The translations under genes were made by a program, and so were the position numbers. A stretch of DNA of 64,000 nt from Vibrio rhizosphaerae (lineage in GTDB: Bacteria; Pseudomonadota; Gammaproteobacteria; Enterobacterales; Vibrionaceae): NCBI RefSeq assembly GCF_024347095.1, contig NZ_AP024903.1:1674001-1738000 (forward strand), read 5' to 3'. How positions within the stretch are numbered: position 1 is the stretch's first letter; every line of letters starts with the position of its first letter. This document shows, in pieces, positions 29,168-39,267 of the stretch. The notes under the pieces were generated by a model. It made no database searches, was not told where the DNA came from, and was given only the letters and a program-made list of their open reading frames with translations.

Positions 29168-31771
29168 ATGGCAAGTATGCTCCAAGCCAAATATCGTAAA
29201 GATTATCAATCGCCTTCTCATACGATCACTGATCTCAATCTCACATTTGATCTTCACGAAAATCAAACCCGCGTCGTAGCTGTGTCTCAGGTGAAGCAGC
29301 TACAAGAAAGTAATCAACTGACACTCGATGGTGAAGCTATTGAATTGGTGAGTGTTCAGGTCAATCAGCAACCGTGGACCGATTATCAGCTCGTCGAAGC
29401 CGGTTTAGAATTAAGTAATCTTCCCACGCAATTTGAATTACGAATCGAGACTCTGATTAATCCGGCTGAAAATACAGCGTTGGAAGGCTTATATTTATCT
29501 GATGGTGCATTCTGTACTCAATGTGAAGCCGAAGGATTCCGTCGCATCACTTATTATCTTGATCGGCCGGACGTATTAGCACGATATACCACAACAATTA
29601 TTGCTCCGCAGAATTATCCTTACCTGCTCAGTAATGGTAACAAAGTTGACCAGGGAACGACCGATGAAGGAAAAAACTGGGTACGATGGGAAGATCCTCA
29701 TCCCAAACCATCCTACCTGTTTGCACTGGTGGCCGGTGACTTTGATGTGCTTCGCGATTCTTACCAAACCATGTCTGGTCGGGATGTGACACTTGAAATC
29801 TTTGTGGACAAAGGTAATTTAGACCGGGCACATCATGCGATGCGTTCACTCATTAACGCGATGAAATGGGATGAAGAGCGGTTTGGTCTGGAATATGACC
29901 TCGATATCTATATGGTGGTGGCCGTTGACTTCTTTAATATGGGCGCGATGGAGAATAAAGGGTTAAATATATTTAACTCTAAATTCGTTTTAGCCAATGA
30001 TCAGACGGCAACCGATACCGATTATCTTGGGATTGAGTCCGTGATTGGGCATGAGTATTTTCATAACTGGACCGGGAATCGCGTCACTTGTCGGGATTGG
30101 TTTCAACTCAGCCTGAAAGAAGGATTGACTGTTTTCCGCGATCAAGAGTTTTCTTCAGACTTAGGCTCCCGGGCTGTCAATCGTATTCATAATGTCCGGA
30201 TTATTCGCGGACCACAATTTGCTGAAGATGCTTCGCCGATGTCTCATCCGATTCGTCCGGAGCAAGTGATTGAAATGAATAACTTCTATACCTTGACGGT
30301 CTATGAAAAAGGCAGCGAAGTTATTCGTATGATTCATACGCTATTGGGCGAAAGTAATTTCCAGAAGGGAATGAAACTTTACTTCGAACGTCATGATGGT
30401 ACGGCTGCAACGTGTGAAGATTTCGTCGCGGCGATGGAAGATGCATCCGGGATTGATTTGCAACAGTTCCGTTTATGGTACAGCCAGTCCGGTACACCGG
30501 AACTTCGAGTGAGTGGTGTTTATGATCAGGATGCCCAGACATTTACCTTATCAGTAAAACAACACACGCCACCGACGGCTGATCAAAAAGACAAGCAGCC
30601 GCTTCATATTCCTTTTGCCATTGAACTCTACGATGCCACGGGAAATATTATTGAGTTACGTTGTAACGGTGAAGCAATCTCTGATGTGCTGAATGTTACC
30701 CAAGATGAACAGACATTTGTGTTTGAGTCAGTAACCAGTGAGCCGATTCCTTCTCTGTTGAAAGAATTTTCAGCTCCGGTGAAACTGGTGTACGACTATC
30801 AAGACGAAGCCTTAGCATTTTTGATGATACATGCGAGAAATAAATTCGCTCGCTGGGATGCGGGGCAAATGCTTCTTGCGAAATATATCCGCGCTAATAT
30901 TGAGCGGGTGCAGCAGGGAGAGTCTGTTGAGTTGCCGGAATCGGTGATGGATGCTTTCCGCGGAGTATTGCTTGATCCATCTCTGGAACATGAATTTATT
31001 GCCGAAATGTTGGCGTTGCCGAATCATAATGAAGTCTCAGGTTGGTTTGAGACGGTCGATGTTGATGCGATCTCTCTGGTTCTGAAAGCGATAAAGAATG
31101 CTTTGGCACGAGAACTACAAGATGAATTCTCCGCCTTCTATCATTCATTGAAGCAAGATGAGTACACGATTGAGCACCCGGCAATTGGTCAACGTTCTCT
31201 GAGAAATACCTGTTTATCTTATTTAGCCCTGACTGAACAAGGGGATACATTGGTTCGGCAACAATACCAAAATGCCAACAATATGACGGACACAATCGCG
31301 GCCATGACCGCTGCCAATCTGGCTGAACTACCTTGTCGTGAAACATTAATGGCAGACTATAGTCAGCAATGGAAACACGATGGTTTGGTCATGGATAAAT
31401 GGTTTATGTTGCAAGGAACCAATCCGGCAGAAGATACATTAGCTGTCATTCAGAAAACAATGAGTCATGAAGCATTCACGCTGAAAAACCCGAATCGTAT
31501 CCGGAGTTTGATTGGTTCATTCCTGAATCAGAATCCAGAGCGTTTCCATGACCAGTCCGGTAGCGGCTACCGTTTTGCCGGTGAAATATTACAGCAGTTG
31601 AATGCGATGAACCCACAAGTCGCTTCACGTCTGATTGACCCGTTACTGAAATATAAACGTTATGACAACGTTCGTCAGAAACTGATGAAGCAAGAGTTAG
31701 AAGCGTTACTGAAAATGGATAATTTGGCCAAAGATTTATATGAAAAAGTCACTAAAGCTCTGGAGGCTTAG
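29168..31771 (+). CDS. pepN: Aminopeptidase N
   Basis: M1 zinc aminopeptidase for peptide turnover in the cytoplasm. It has 867 residues. The substrate-binding motif GAMENKGLNIFN lies near residue 258. The zinc site is HEYFHNWTGNR (HExxH near 295) with the third ligand glutamate in LKEGLTVFRDQEF. Length and motifs are those of gammaproteobacterial PepN. Confidence 0.96.
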   Translation: MASMLQAKYRKDYQSPSHTITDLNLTFDLHENQTRVVAVSQVKQLQESNQLTLDGEAIELVSVQVNQQPWTDYQLVEAGLELSNLPTQFELRIETLINPAENTALEGLYLSDGAFCTQCEAEGFRRITYYLDRPDVLARYTTTIIAPQNYPYLLSNGNKVDQGTTDEGKNWVRWEDPHPKPSYLFALVAGDFDVLRDSYQTMSGRDVTLEIFVDKGNLDRAHHAMRSLINAMKWDEERFGLEYDLDIYMVVAVDFFNMGAMENKGLNIFNSKFVLANDQTATDTDYLGIESVIGHEYFHNWTGNRVTCRDWFQLSLKEGLTVFRDQEFSSDLGSRAVNRIHNVRIIRGPQFAEDASPMSHPIRPEQVIEMNNFYTLTVYEKGSEVIRMIHTLLGESNFQKGMKLYFERHDGTAATCEDFVAAMEDASGIDLQQFRLWYSQSGTPELRVSGVYDQDAQTFTLSVKQHTPPTADQKDKQPLHIPFAIELYDATGNIIELRCNGEAISDVLNVTQDEQTFVFESVTSEPIPSLLKEFSAPVKLVYDYQDEALAFLMIHARNKFARWDAGQMLLAKYIRANIERVQQGESVELPESVMDAFRGVLLDPSLEHEFIAEMLALPNHNEVSGWFETVDVDAISLVLKAIKNALARELQDEFSAFYHSLKQDEYTIEHPAIGQRSLRNTCLSYLALTEQGDTLVRQQYQNANNMTDTIAAMTAANLAELPCRETLMADYSQQWKHDGLVMDKWFMLQGTNPAEDTLAVIQKTMSHEAFTLKNPNRIRSLIGSFLNQNPERFHDQSGSGYRFAGEILQQLNAMNPQVASRLIDPLLKYKRYDNVRQKLMKQELEALLKMDNLAKDLYEKVTKALEA

Positions 31772-31796
31772 TCGTATTATCATTGGTTAAGATGAA

Positions 31797-31821
31797 GACC
31801 GTGGCCGTTTTGGCCACGGTC
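31797..31821 (+). terminator. Hairpin after pepN
   Basis: Perfect 10-bp stem GACCGTGGCC/GGCCACGGTC with loop GTTTT, 25 bp past the pepN stop and 26 bp before the DUF2835 gene. Only a weak T-rich tail follows, so read-through is likely. Confidence 0.5.
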
Positions 31822-31847
31822 ACTATTTGCTACGGTCATTGTTGCAG

Positions 31848-32066
31848 ATGAAATATTTTTATTTTTCGCTTTATATTCCTTATCAGGAATACCTTGCACA
31901 TTACTCCGGTGTGGCAAGTCATCTTGTGGTCAAAACGGAGAATGGTCTGACCCTTCAACTTCCCGCAACACACTTTCGCCCTTATTTAACTCAATTTGGC
32001 TTGAAAGGACGCTTTCGTCTGACGACGGATGCGCAGTATAAATTCCAGTGCCTTGAATTAATTTGA
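31848..32066 (+). CDS. DUF2835 family protein
   Basis: Small protein of 72 residues, starting MKYFYFSLYIPYQEYLAHYSG and ending KFQCLELI, with LQLPATHFRPYLTQFGLKGRFRLT in the middle. This matches DUF2835, a family of unknown function common next to pepN in Vibrio. ATG 31848 is preferred to the one at 31827 because it aligns with the family N-terminus. The ribosome-binding site is weak. Confidence 0.75.
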   Translation: MKYFYFSLYIPYQEYLAHYSGVASHLVVKTENGLTLQLPATHFRPYLTQFGLKGRFRLTTDAQYKFQCLELI

Positions 32067-32218
32067 CATTTATGCAACACATTTTCTCTTTTGTGATGCG
32101 AATAAGTTAATTTTTATTAAAATTACTTCACAATTCAGTTGTTTCTTTTACAAAAAGATTCTCTTTAGCGCATAAACTAATAAAAATAGCAAATAATCCA
32201 GTAATAGATGAGGTTTCT

Positions 32219-35200
32219 ATGGGTTCCCGTGACACATTACAGCCAGTTTTAGTCGAGAAAGTGTATCAACTGATTCAGTCGAAGTTAGAGTCTGAACAAC
32301 ATTCAGTTGTTAAGCAGTTAGCGCAGCATCTTTTTAATAACGTTTCTCAGGATGACCTGATTGATCGAACGGAATCCGATCTCTATGGGGCAGTGATTAG
32401 TCTTTGGCACCATTTGAATGAAGCCAAAGTCACAGAACAGTCTGTTAAAGTTTTTAATCCGGTGGTCAGCAAACATGGTTGGCAATCGACACATACCATT
32501 ATTGAAGTCGTTGTTCCCGATACACCGTTTTTGGTTGATTCGATCAAAATGGTGTTGAACCGTCTTGATCTGGCCTGCCACATCATGTTGCATGGTCCTG
32601 CTCAGATCCAGCGTGATGAAAATAATAAAATTATTGCAATCGGTCAGCATGAGGGAGAGTTACATTCGATGTTTCATATCGAGGTTGACCGATTAACCGA
32701 TAGTCAAAAGATAAAACATTTGCGTGATGAAGTGATCCGTGTAATTGCGGATACGGCATTAGTGGTCAGAGACTGGTCGCCGATGGTGGAACAGCTCAAC
32801 CGTGTCATTCAACAACTGGAAAAACAGAAAAAACAACTGCCGGTTGATGAAGGACGTTTCGTCGAAACCATCGAGTTCTTACGTTGGTTAGCCAATCATA
32901 ATTTCACCTTTATGGGCTACAAAGAGTACGATTTGATCGATACATCGGAAGGCGGGGAATTGAGACCGACCGATGCGCTCGGACTTGGGCTTTTTTCTGA
33001 TCCAAAGCGGGTGAGAGGGGTCAAACTTTCAGATTTTTCTGATTCAGCACGTTTGGAAGCCACCAAACCATTTTTGTTGATCATGACGAAAGGCAATGGC
33101 CAGTCTCGGATCCATCGTCCGGCTTATACCGATTATATCGGGATCAAAAAGTTTGATAAAAATGGCAAAGTGATCGGGGAACACCGTTTTACCGGCTTAT
33201 ACACTTCAGCCGTCTATAACCAAACGATCGAAAGTATTCCGCTGATCCGTGATAAGGTCGGTCGGATCCTGACTGCCAGTGGTTATCGCGAGGGCGCTTA
33301 TTCGTATAAAGCGTTGCATAACATTCTCGAAAATTATCCACGGGATGAACTGTTACAGGCCAATGAGGAAGAGTTACTCGAAGTCGGTATGGGCGTGGTT
33401 CAAATGCAGGATCGGGATCTGTTGCGGTTGTTTGTGCGTAAAGATCCGTTTGGACGCTTCTTTAGTTGCATGGTTTATGTCGCGAGAGATCGACATACGA
33501 CTGAACTGAGGAAAAAAACGCAAGCGGTGCTCGCTGATTATTTTGGTTCAAAACAACCTGTTGATTATACAGTCTATTTTTCAGAGAGTCCGTTAGCTCG
33601 CACGCATTATATTGTACGTGTTGATAACAATAATATGGATGTTGATGTGAAAAGAATAGAGCAGAACCTCATGGAAGCGTCGACCAGTTGGGATGACCGC
33701 TTATCTGAAGCGATTGTGGCGAATTTAGGCGAGAGTAAAGGATTACCCCTGTCGAAAGAATATATGCAATCTTTTCCGCGTTCTTACAAAGAAGCCATGA
33801 TGCCAAGTACGGCAGTGGCGGATATTGAACGGCTGGAATCGCTGAGTGAAGATCATAAATTGGATATGCTGTTCTATCGTCCGCAGGAAGAAGATCGCCA
33901 TTCCAAAGTTGTCAAACTGAAACTTTACCATCGCGATGAACCGATTCATTTATCCGATGTGATGCCGATGCTTGAAAATCTCGGATTACGGGTCATCGGT
34001 GAATCCCCGTATGAGGTGGATAAGTCTAACGGTCAGACCTATTGGATCCTTGATTTCTCTATGCTGCATAAAACGGATATGGCGATTGATATTCGTGAGT
34101 CAAGAGATCGTTTCCAACAAGCCTTTGCCGCGATCTGGCGTGGTGAACTTGATAATGACGGATTTAACCGTTTGGTCTTGAGTGCTTCGCTGACGGGAAG
34201 AGAAGTTTCTATTCTGAGAGCTTATGCCCGATATATGCGCCAAGTCGGTTTCCCATTCAGTCAACAATATATTGAAGATACACTGAACCATTACCCTCAG
34301 CTGGCCAAAGGTCTTGTCGGTCTTTTCACGGCACGTTTCAATCCGGCTTTGGATGAGCAGAAACGTGTCCGGGCATTTGATAAATTGGTGAATGAACTTT
34401 CAGCCCAGCTTGAAGATGTTGAAAGCCTCGATGATGACCGTATTTTACGTCGCTATATGGAAATGATTCAGGCCACATTACGGACCAATTACTTCCAGCT
34501 TGATGATCAAGGCCAGTCGAAACCTTGGTTGTCGATGAAACTGAGTCCGCGTGATATTCCTGACATTCCTGCACCGGTGCCAGCTTATGAGATTTTTGTT
34601 TATGCCCCCGATGTTGAAGGTGTGCATTTACGTGGCGGTAAAGTTGCCCGGGGGGGATTGCGTTGGTCGGATCGACTTGAAGACTACCGGACAGAAATTC
34701 TGGGGTTAGTCAAAGCCCAACAAGTAAAAAATACGGTGATTGTTCCTGTTGGTGCCAAAGGTGGCTTCATCTGTAAAAAGCAGTATTTGTTTAGTAACCG
34801 CGATGAGATTTTTGCGGAAGGACAACGGTGTTATCGCCAGTTTATTCAGGGATTACTGGATATCACGGACAATATTAAGGAAGGCGAGATCGTGCCTCCG
34901 GCCCATGTGGTGCGACATGATCCTGATGACCCATATCTGGTTGTTGCAGCAGATAAAGGAACGGCAACATTTTCTGATATTGCCAATTCTGTTTCTGAAA
35001 CCTACGACTTTTGGTTAGGGGATGCATTTGCATCCGGTGGCTCGAATGGCTATGACCACAAGGCGATGGGGATCACTGCGAAAGGGGGATGGGAGTCGGT
35101 GAAACGCCATTTCCGCGAATTAGGCATTGATTGCCAGTCTTCTGAATTTACTGCCATCGGGATTGGTGACATGGCAGGGGATGTATTCGGGAACGGCATG

Positions 35201-37066
35201 TTGTTATCACAACATACGCGTTTACTTGCCGCCTTTAACCATCTGCATATTTTCTTGGATCCCGATCCAGATCCGGCACAAAGCTGGCAGGAGCGGGATC
35301 GTTTATTTAAGATGCCCAGATCATCATGGGAAGATTACGATCAGAAATTGATCTCAAAAGGTGGTGGGGTCTTCTCTCGGAAAGCGAAGTCGATCACATT
35401 ATCATCTGAAGTCCGAACCATGCTGAAAACAGATCAGAAGAGACTGGCTCCGAATGATTTGATTCGTTTGATCCTGAAAATGGATGTCGATTTACTGTGG
35501 AATGGGGGAATCGGTACCTATGTGAAAGCCTCCCAAGAAACAGATGCTGATGTCGGTGATCGGGCTAACGATGCTGTGAGAATTAATGGTGCTGATTTGC
35601 AGGCTAAAATTGTGGGTGAAGGTGGTAACCTCGGTCTGACTCAGCTGGGACGCATTGAATACTCACTGAAAGGTGGACGAATCAATACTGATTTTGTCGA
35701 TAATGTCGGTGGTGTTGATTGCTCGGATAATGAAGTCAATATTAAGATCTTCCTCAACACCTTGGTTGCTCATGGTGAGTTGACCATGAAGAAGCGTAAT
35801 CAGTTACTACAATCCATGCAGGATGAAGTCGGAGAAATCGTTCTTGCCGATGCCTATCAGCAGGCGGAATCGATTTCGGTGGCGGAAGTACAAGGTGTCG
35901 CTCAGGTGAAAGAGCAAATCCGTTTTATTCATGCACTCGAAAAGAGTGGTGCTCTGGATCGGGCGCTGGAATATTTACCGGATGATGAAACATTGCTCGA
36001 GCGTGAAAAACAAGAAGTCGGGCTGACTCGTCCCGAACTTTCCGTCCTGATTGCTTACGCGAAAATGGTGCTGAAAGAGCAGTTGGCGGATGAACGGATT
36101 GCCGGTGATAGCTACCATGCTGCACAACTAATGCAATACTTCCCTTCTGAGTTACGCCGTAACTATGCTGAGTTGCTACCGACACATCCATTACGGATCG
36201 AAATCATTGCAACCGCGCTGGCAAACCAGATGGTTAATGAGATGGGCTGCAATTTTGTCTCTCGTCTGCAGGATGAAACCGGGGCCGGTGTTGTTGAGAT
36301 TACCAATGCTTATTGTGCTGCCCGGGATATTTACAACCTTGACCAAATTATGGAAAAAATCCGGGGGCTGGATAATCAGGCGACAACCGGGGCTCAGTAT
36401 GAAGTGCTGGGGGTTGTACGGCGATTTTTAAGACGTTTGTCCCGTTGGATTCTCCGCAATCATATGGGTAAAAAATCCGTCAATGAACTCATCGAACTTT
36501 ATAAAGATGATGTACAAAAAATTGCGGCTCATCTGAATGAGGCTTTGGTAGGCAGAGAAATCAGTGATCATGATGCACTGGCCAATCGCTGGATCGGACA
36601 GGGTATCGATGAAGATATGGCTCATTATGTTTCCCGGCTCTCCAGTCTCAATTCGGCACTGGACATTTGCGTGGTTGCCAGAGAAAAAGGAATTACGGTT
36701 CAACAAACAGCTAAGCTATATTTCCACCTCGGTGTGCGTTTATCACTCCATTGGTTCTTAGAGCAAATCAATCATCAGGCGGTTGATAATAATTGGCAAA
36801 CGTTGGCCCGTGCAGCCTTTAGAGAAGATCTTGACTGGCAGCAACGTCAGTTAACATCCCAGGTACTTTCTTGCGGATGTCTCGGCGAGTCATTTGATGA
36901 AATTGAGTTATTAGAACAATGGATCGAAGTGAATCAAGTGGCCTTGCAACGGTGGGAGAATATTCTCAATGAGTTTAAAGTGGGCGCTGTCCATGAATTT
37001 GCAAAATTCTCGGTAGCACTCAGGGAACTGACACTATTAAATTTGAATTGTTCGACAAATGAGTAA
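32219..37066 (+). CDS. gdhB: NAD-specific glutamate dehydrogenase, large (180-kDa) type
   Basis: Oxidatively deaminates glutamate to 2-oxoglutarate, feeding amino-acid carbon to the TCA cycle. It has 1615 residues, the length of the L_180 class. A long N-terminal region carries ACT-like segments. The catalytic domain contains GGLRWSDRLEDYRTEILGLV with VPVGAKGGFICKK (about 805-850), AIGIGDMAGDVFGNG, and KIVGEGGNLGLTQLGRIEYS. A helical C-terminal domain follows. No frameshift is seen. GAGG precedes the ATG. It is monocistronic, with a strong terminator. Confidence 0.95.
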   Translation: MGSRDTLQPVLVEKVYQLIQSKLESEQHSVVKQLAQHLFNNVSQDDLIDRTESDLYGAVISLWHHLNEAKVTEQSVKVFNPVVSKHGWQSTHTIIEVVVPDTPFLVDSIKMVLNRLDLACHIMLHGPAQIQRDENNKIIAIGQHEGELHSMFHIEVDRLTDSQKIKHLRDEVIRVIADTALVVRDWSPMVEQLNRVIQQLEKQKKQLPVDEGRFVETIEFLRWLANHNFTFMGYKEYDLIDTSEGGELRPTDALGLGLFSDPKRVRGVKLSDFSDSARLEATKPFLLIMTKGNGQSRIHRPAYTDYIGIKKFDKNGKVIGEHRFTGLYTSAVYNQTIESIPLIRDKVGRILTASGYREGAYSYKALHNILENYPRDELLQANEEELLEVGMGVVQMQDRDLLRLFVRKDPFGRFFSCMVYVARDRHTTELRKKTQAVLADYFGSKQPVDYTVYFSESPLARTHYIVRVDNNNMDVDVKRIEQNLMEASTSWDDRLSEAIVANLGESKGLPLSKEYMQSFPRSYKEAMMPSTAVADIERLESLSEDHKLDMLFYRPQEEDRHSKVVKLKLYHRDEPIHLSDVMPMLENLGLRVIGESPYEVDKSNGQTYWILDFSMLHKTDMAIDIRESRDRFQQAFAAIWRGELDNDGFNRLVLSASLTGREVSILRAYARYMRQVGFPFSQQYIEDTLNHYPQLAKGLVGLFTARFNPALDEQKRVRAFDKLVNELSAQLEDVESLDDDRILRRYMEMIQATLRTNYFQLDDQGQSKPWLSMKLSPRDIPDIPAPVPAYEIFVYAPDVEGVHLRGGKVARGGLRWSDRLEDYRTEILGLVKAQQVKNTVIVPVGAKGGFICKKQYLFSNRDEIFAEGQRCYRQFIQGLLDITDNIKEGEIVPPAHVVRHDPDDPYLVVAADKGTATFSDIANSVSETYDFWLGDAFASGGSNGYDHKAMGITAKGGWESVKRHFRELGIDCQSSEFTAIGIGDMAGDVFGNGMLLSQHTRLLAAFNHLHIFLDPDPDPAQSWQERDRLFKMPRSSWEDYDQKLISKGGGVFSRKAKSITLSSEVRTMLKTDQKRLAPNDLIRLILKMDVDLLWNGGIGTYVKASQETDADVGDRANDAVRINGADLQAKIVGEGGNLGLTQLGRIEYSLKGGRINTDFVDNVGGVDCSDNEVNIKIFLNTLVAHGELTMKKRNQLLQSMQDEVGEIVLADAYQQAESISVAEVQGVAQVKEQIRFIHALEKSGALDRALEYLPDDETLLEREKQEVGLTRPELSVLIAYAKMVLKEQLADERIAGDSYHAAQLMQYFPSELRRNYAELLPTHPLRIEIIATALANQMVNEMGCNFVSRLQDETGAGVVEITNAYCAARDIYNLDQIMEKIRGLDNQATTGAQYEVLGVVRRFLRRLSRWILRNHMGKKSVNELIELYKDDVQKIAAHLNEALVGREISDHDALANRWIGQGIDEDMAHYVSRLSSLNSALDICVVAREKGITVQQTAKLYFHLGVRLSLHWFLEQINHQAVDNNWQTLARAAFREDLDWQQRQLTSQVLSCGCLGESFDEIELLEQWIEVNQVALQRWENILNEFKVGAVHEFAKFSVALRELTLLNLNCSTNE

Positions 37067-37075
37067 ATAATAAGG

Positions 37076-37097
37076 CCCCGTTTATACGGGGTTTTTT
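37076..37097 (+). terminator. Terminator of gdhB
   Basis: Stem CCCCGT/ACGGGG, 4-nt loop, six T, 9 bp after the stop and just before pyrD. Confidence 0.88.
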
Positions 37098-37111
37098 CTT
37101 TCGGAGGCACA

Positions 37112-38122
37112 ATGCTTTACCGTATCGCCAGAAGTGGCTTTTTCCAGTTGGATGCCGAAAAGGCACATGATCTTGCAATTCAGAATTTTAAACGTTTTAC
37201 CGGTACACCTCTTGATCTCCTTTATCGTCAGCATTTACCGCATCGTCCGGTTGAATGTATGGGCCTGACGTTCAAAAATCCGGTCGGATTAGCGGCAGGG
37301 CTGGATAAAAACGGAGAATGTATCGATGCATTTGGTGCGATGGGATTTGGTTTTGTCGAAGTGGGTACAGTCACACCAAAACCACAGCCCGGGAACGATA
37401 AACCTCGGTTGTTCCGATTGGTCGAGGCGGAAGGGATCATCAATCGCATGGGATTTAATAACCAAGGCGTTGATCAACTGATCGATAATGTCAAAAAGGC
37501 AAACTATGATGGTGTGCTGGGGATCAATATTGGTAAGAATAAAGATACTCCGATTGAAAACGGTGCAGATGATTACTTGATCTGTATGGAGAAAGTTTAT
37601 TCTTATGCCGGATATATTGCTGTCAATATTTCATCGCCCAATACACCGGGATTGCGGTCACTGCAATATGGTGAAGCGTTGGATGAACTACTGGCGCTAT
37701 TAAAAGCAAAACAAGCGGAGTTGGCTAAGCAACACGATAAGTATGTGCCGCTGGCGTTAAAAATTGCACCGGATTTAAGTGACGATGAACTGGAACAGAT
37801 CTGTCAGTCTTTACTTCGCAACAACATCGATGGCGTGATCGCAACCAATACGACATTGGATCGTTCGATTGTGATGGGAATGAAACACGCGAACGAGGCG
37901 GGTGGTTTGAGTGGACGTCCGGTTCAACTCAGAAGTACCGAAGTGATCCGTAAGTTGTATCAAGAGCTCGGGGAGCAGATTCCAATCATTGGTGTTGGTG
38001 GGATTGATTCTTATGTGGCTGCCAAAGAAAAGCTACTGGCTGGCGCTAAACTAGTGCAGGTTTATTCTGGATTTATTTACCATGGTCCTGGTCTAGTAAA
38101 AGACATTGTCAAAAATTTATAG
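37112..38122 (+). CDS. pyrD: Dihydroorotate dehydrogenase (quinone), class 2
   Basis: Membrane-associated FMN enzyme of pyrimidine synthesis. It has 336 residues. An amphipathic N-terminus ([20 protein letters not shown]) is followed by FMN-binding [38 protein letters not shown], the catalytic-serine segment [14 protein letters not shown], and GVGGIDS near the end. The GGAGG ribosome-binding site overlaps the end of the gdhB terminator region. Confidence 0.96.
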   Translation: MLYRIARSGFFQLDAEKAHDLAIQNFKRFTGTPLDLLYRQHLPHRPVECMGLTFKNPVGLAAGLDKNGECIDAFGAMGFGFVEVGTVTPKPQPGNDKPRLFRLVEAEGIINRMGFNNQGVDQLIDNVKKANYDGVLGINIGKNKDTPIENGADDYLICMEKVYSYAGYIAVNISSPNTPGLRSLQYGEALDELLALLKAKQAELAKQHDKYVPLALKIAPDLSDDELEQICQSLLRNNIDGVIATNTTLDRSIVMGMKHANEAGGLSGRPVQLRSTEVIRKLYQELGEQIPIIGVGGIDSYVAAKEKLLAGAKLVQVYSGFIYHGPGLVKDIVKNL

Positions 38123-38173
38123 TGGAGTGGTTAGATTGTACTGATTTGGTGCAAATCAGCCTGAAATTATCGA

Positions 38174-38206
38174 GAGGAAATGAGTTTTCATTTCCTCTTT
38201 TTTTTT
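38174..38206 (+). terminator. Terminator of pyrD
   Basis: 10-bp stem GAGGAAATGA/TCATTTCCTC with a 4-nt loop and nine T. Confidence 0.9.
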
Positions 38207-38301
38207 ATTTCTTCACTTTTAGAATGATATTGATTCGTTGGTAAATCTGCTCTGTCAGGGCACGAGTATCATAAATGATCCGTATTGAAAAGAGTTGTAA
38301 T

Positions 38302-38838
38302 ATGCTGAAACCGAGTGACAAATGGAACTGGTATTTTTGTGACACAGAAGGCCACTTAATGCTCGATTTGGGAAATGAGATGGTGTTTAAAACCCTTCTG
38401 CCCAAAAAGCTGCTTGTTACATGTGCTTTTACTTCTGGTCAGTTCACCGTGGATGATGCCAGTGATTACCAAGTATTTAAAGAGAGTGTTGCGTATCTGG
38501 ATTTATCTGAACCAAGAAAAGTTGAATTGGTTCTAAACTGTGTCGCAGCGAGAAGATTTCATAAGCCAGTGCAACCGAAAAGCTGGTTCTTTGATATCCA
38601 GAATACTGAAACAGTCCCGCATGTCGGGGATATTGTCCAGCTGAAAAACCAAATGAACGCTGGTCGCTTTATTGTTCTGGAAGTGGGTGAATATGCCAGT
38701 TTATGTGCCAGCATTGAACTTGAAGCATTTACACTTGCTCCGGGTAAAGAACTCAAATATGGTCAGGCTATCAAAGTGATGCATGACCGTATGGAGTACG
38801 TGAACCTTGGTTCACAACCTATAGCCTTAGTTGGCTAG
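38302..38838 (+). CDS. zapC: Cell division protein ZapC
   Basis: FtsZ-associated protein that stabilises Z-ring bundles at midcell. It has 178 residues from the ATG at 38302, starting MLKPSDKWNWYFCDTEGHLM, a hallmark of ZapC, with CVAARRFHKPVQPKSWFFD in the middle. The in-frame codon at 38275 lies before the family start. Its position after pyrD matches E. coli and Vibrio. Confidence 0.92.
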   Translation: MLKPSDKWNWYFCDTEGHLMLDLGNEMVFKTLLPKKLLVTCAFTSGQFTVDDASDYQVFKESVAYLDLSEPRKVELVLNCVAARRFHKPVQPKSWFFDIQNTETVPHVGDIVQLKNQMNAGRFIVLEVGEYASLCASIELEAFTLAPGKELKYGQAIKVMHDRMEYVNLGSQPIALVG

Positions 38839-38876
38839 TGATTTCCATTCGTATTTTGTTCCTTTTTTCATTTCCC

Positions 38877-38901
38877 ATCGGCTGAAAGGCCGATTTTTTT
38901 T
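38877..38901 (+). terminator. Terminator of zapC
   Basis: Stem ATCGGC/GCCGAT with a 6-nt loop and a T run, 38 bp after the stop. Confidence 0.85.
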
Positions 38902-38971
38902 ATCTTAAAATCCTGAGTCATTCCCCATCATCCAATCACAGGTAGGTCTCAACTGTGAGATTCATCCATAA

Positions 38972-38993
38972 ATTTCGATAAATTTATCATCAA
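38972..38993. promoter_or_regulatory. Candidate LuxR/HapR/SmcR-family operator
   Basis: The core GATAAATTTATC (38977-38988) is a perfect palindrome identical to the centre of the consensus for Vibrio master quorum-sensing regulators. 17 of 22 positions match the full site as I recall it. It lies in the 429-bp zapC-rlmL gap, about 275 bp before rlmL. A GGTCA/TGACC hairpin with five T follows at about 39010-39030, so a short transcript could lie here. Confidence 0.45.
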
Positions 38994-39230
38994 TGCGATA
39001 ACAAAAAGCAGGGTCATCCTGACCTTTTTCAGGTAATAGTTCCTCTTTTGCGCTGTTTTTGTAATTAATTTACATTGTAAATGGCCTTCTGGTATAGACC
39101 AATTTTGCAGTGAATAAATACTCACTTACTGGTTATGCATTGATATATAAGGAAACAAAAAATAAGGGGAAGGCTGGTCAGGAAAAGAAAAATTCCGCGG
39201 TTTGATTTACCCAAATAGACGAATGTCAGG

Positions 39231-39236
39231 TATAAT
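39231..39236 (+). promoter_or_regulatory. Probable -10 element of rlmL
   Basis: A perfect TATAAT 31 bp before the rlmL ATG. The -35 candidate TTTACC is 19 bp upstream, slightly long. Confidence 0.45.
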
Positions 39237-39267
39237 TGCGGACCAATTTTCAGAGTAAAGACCATCG

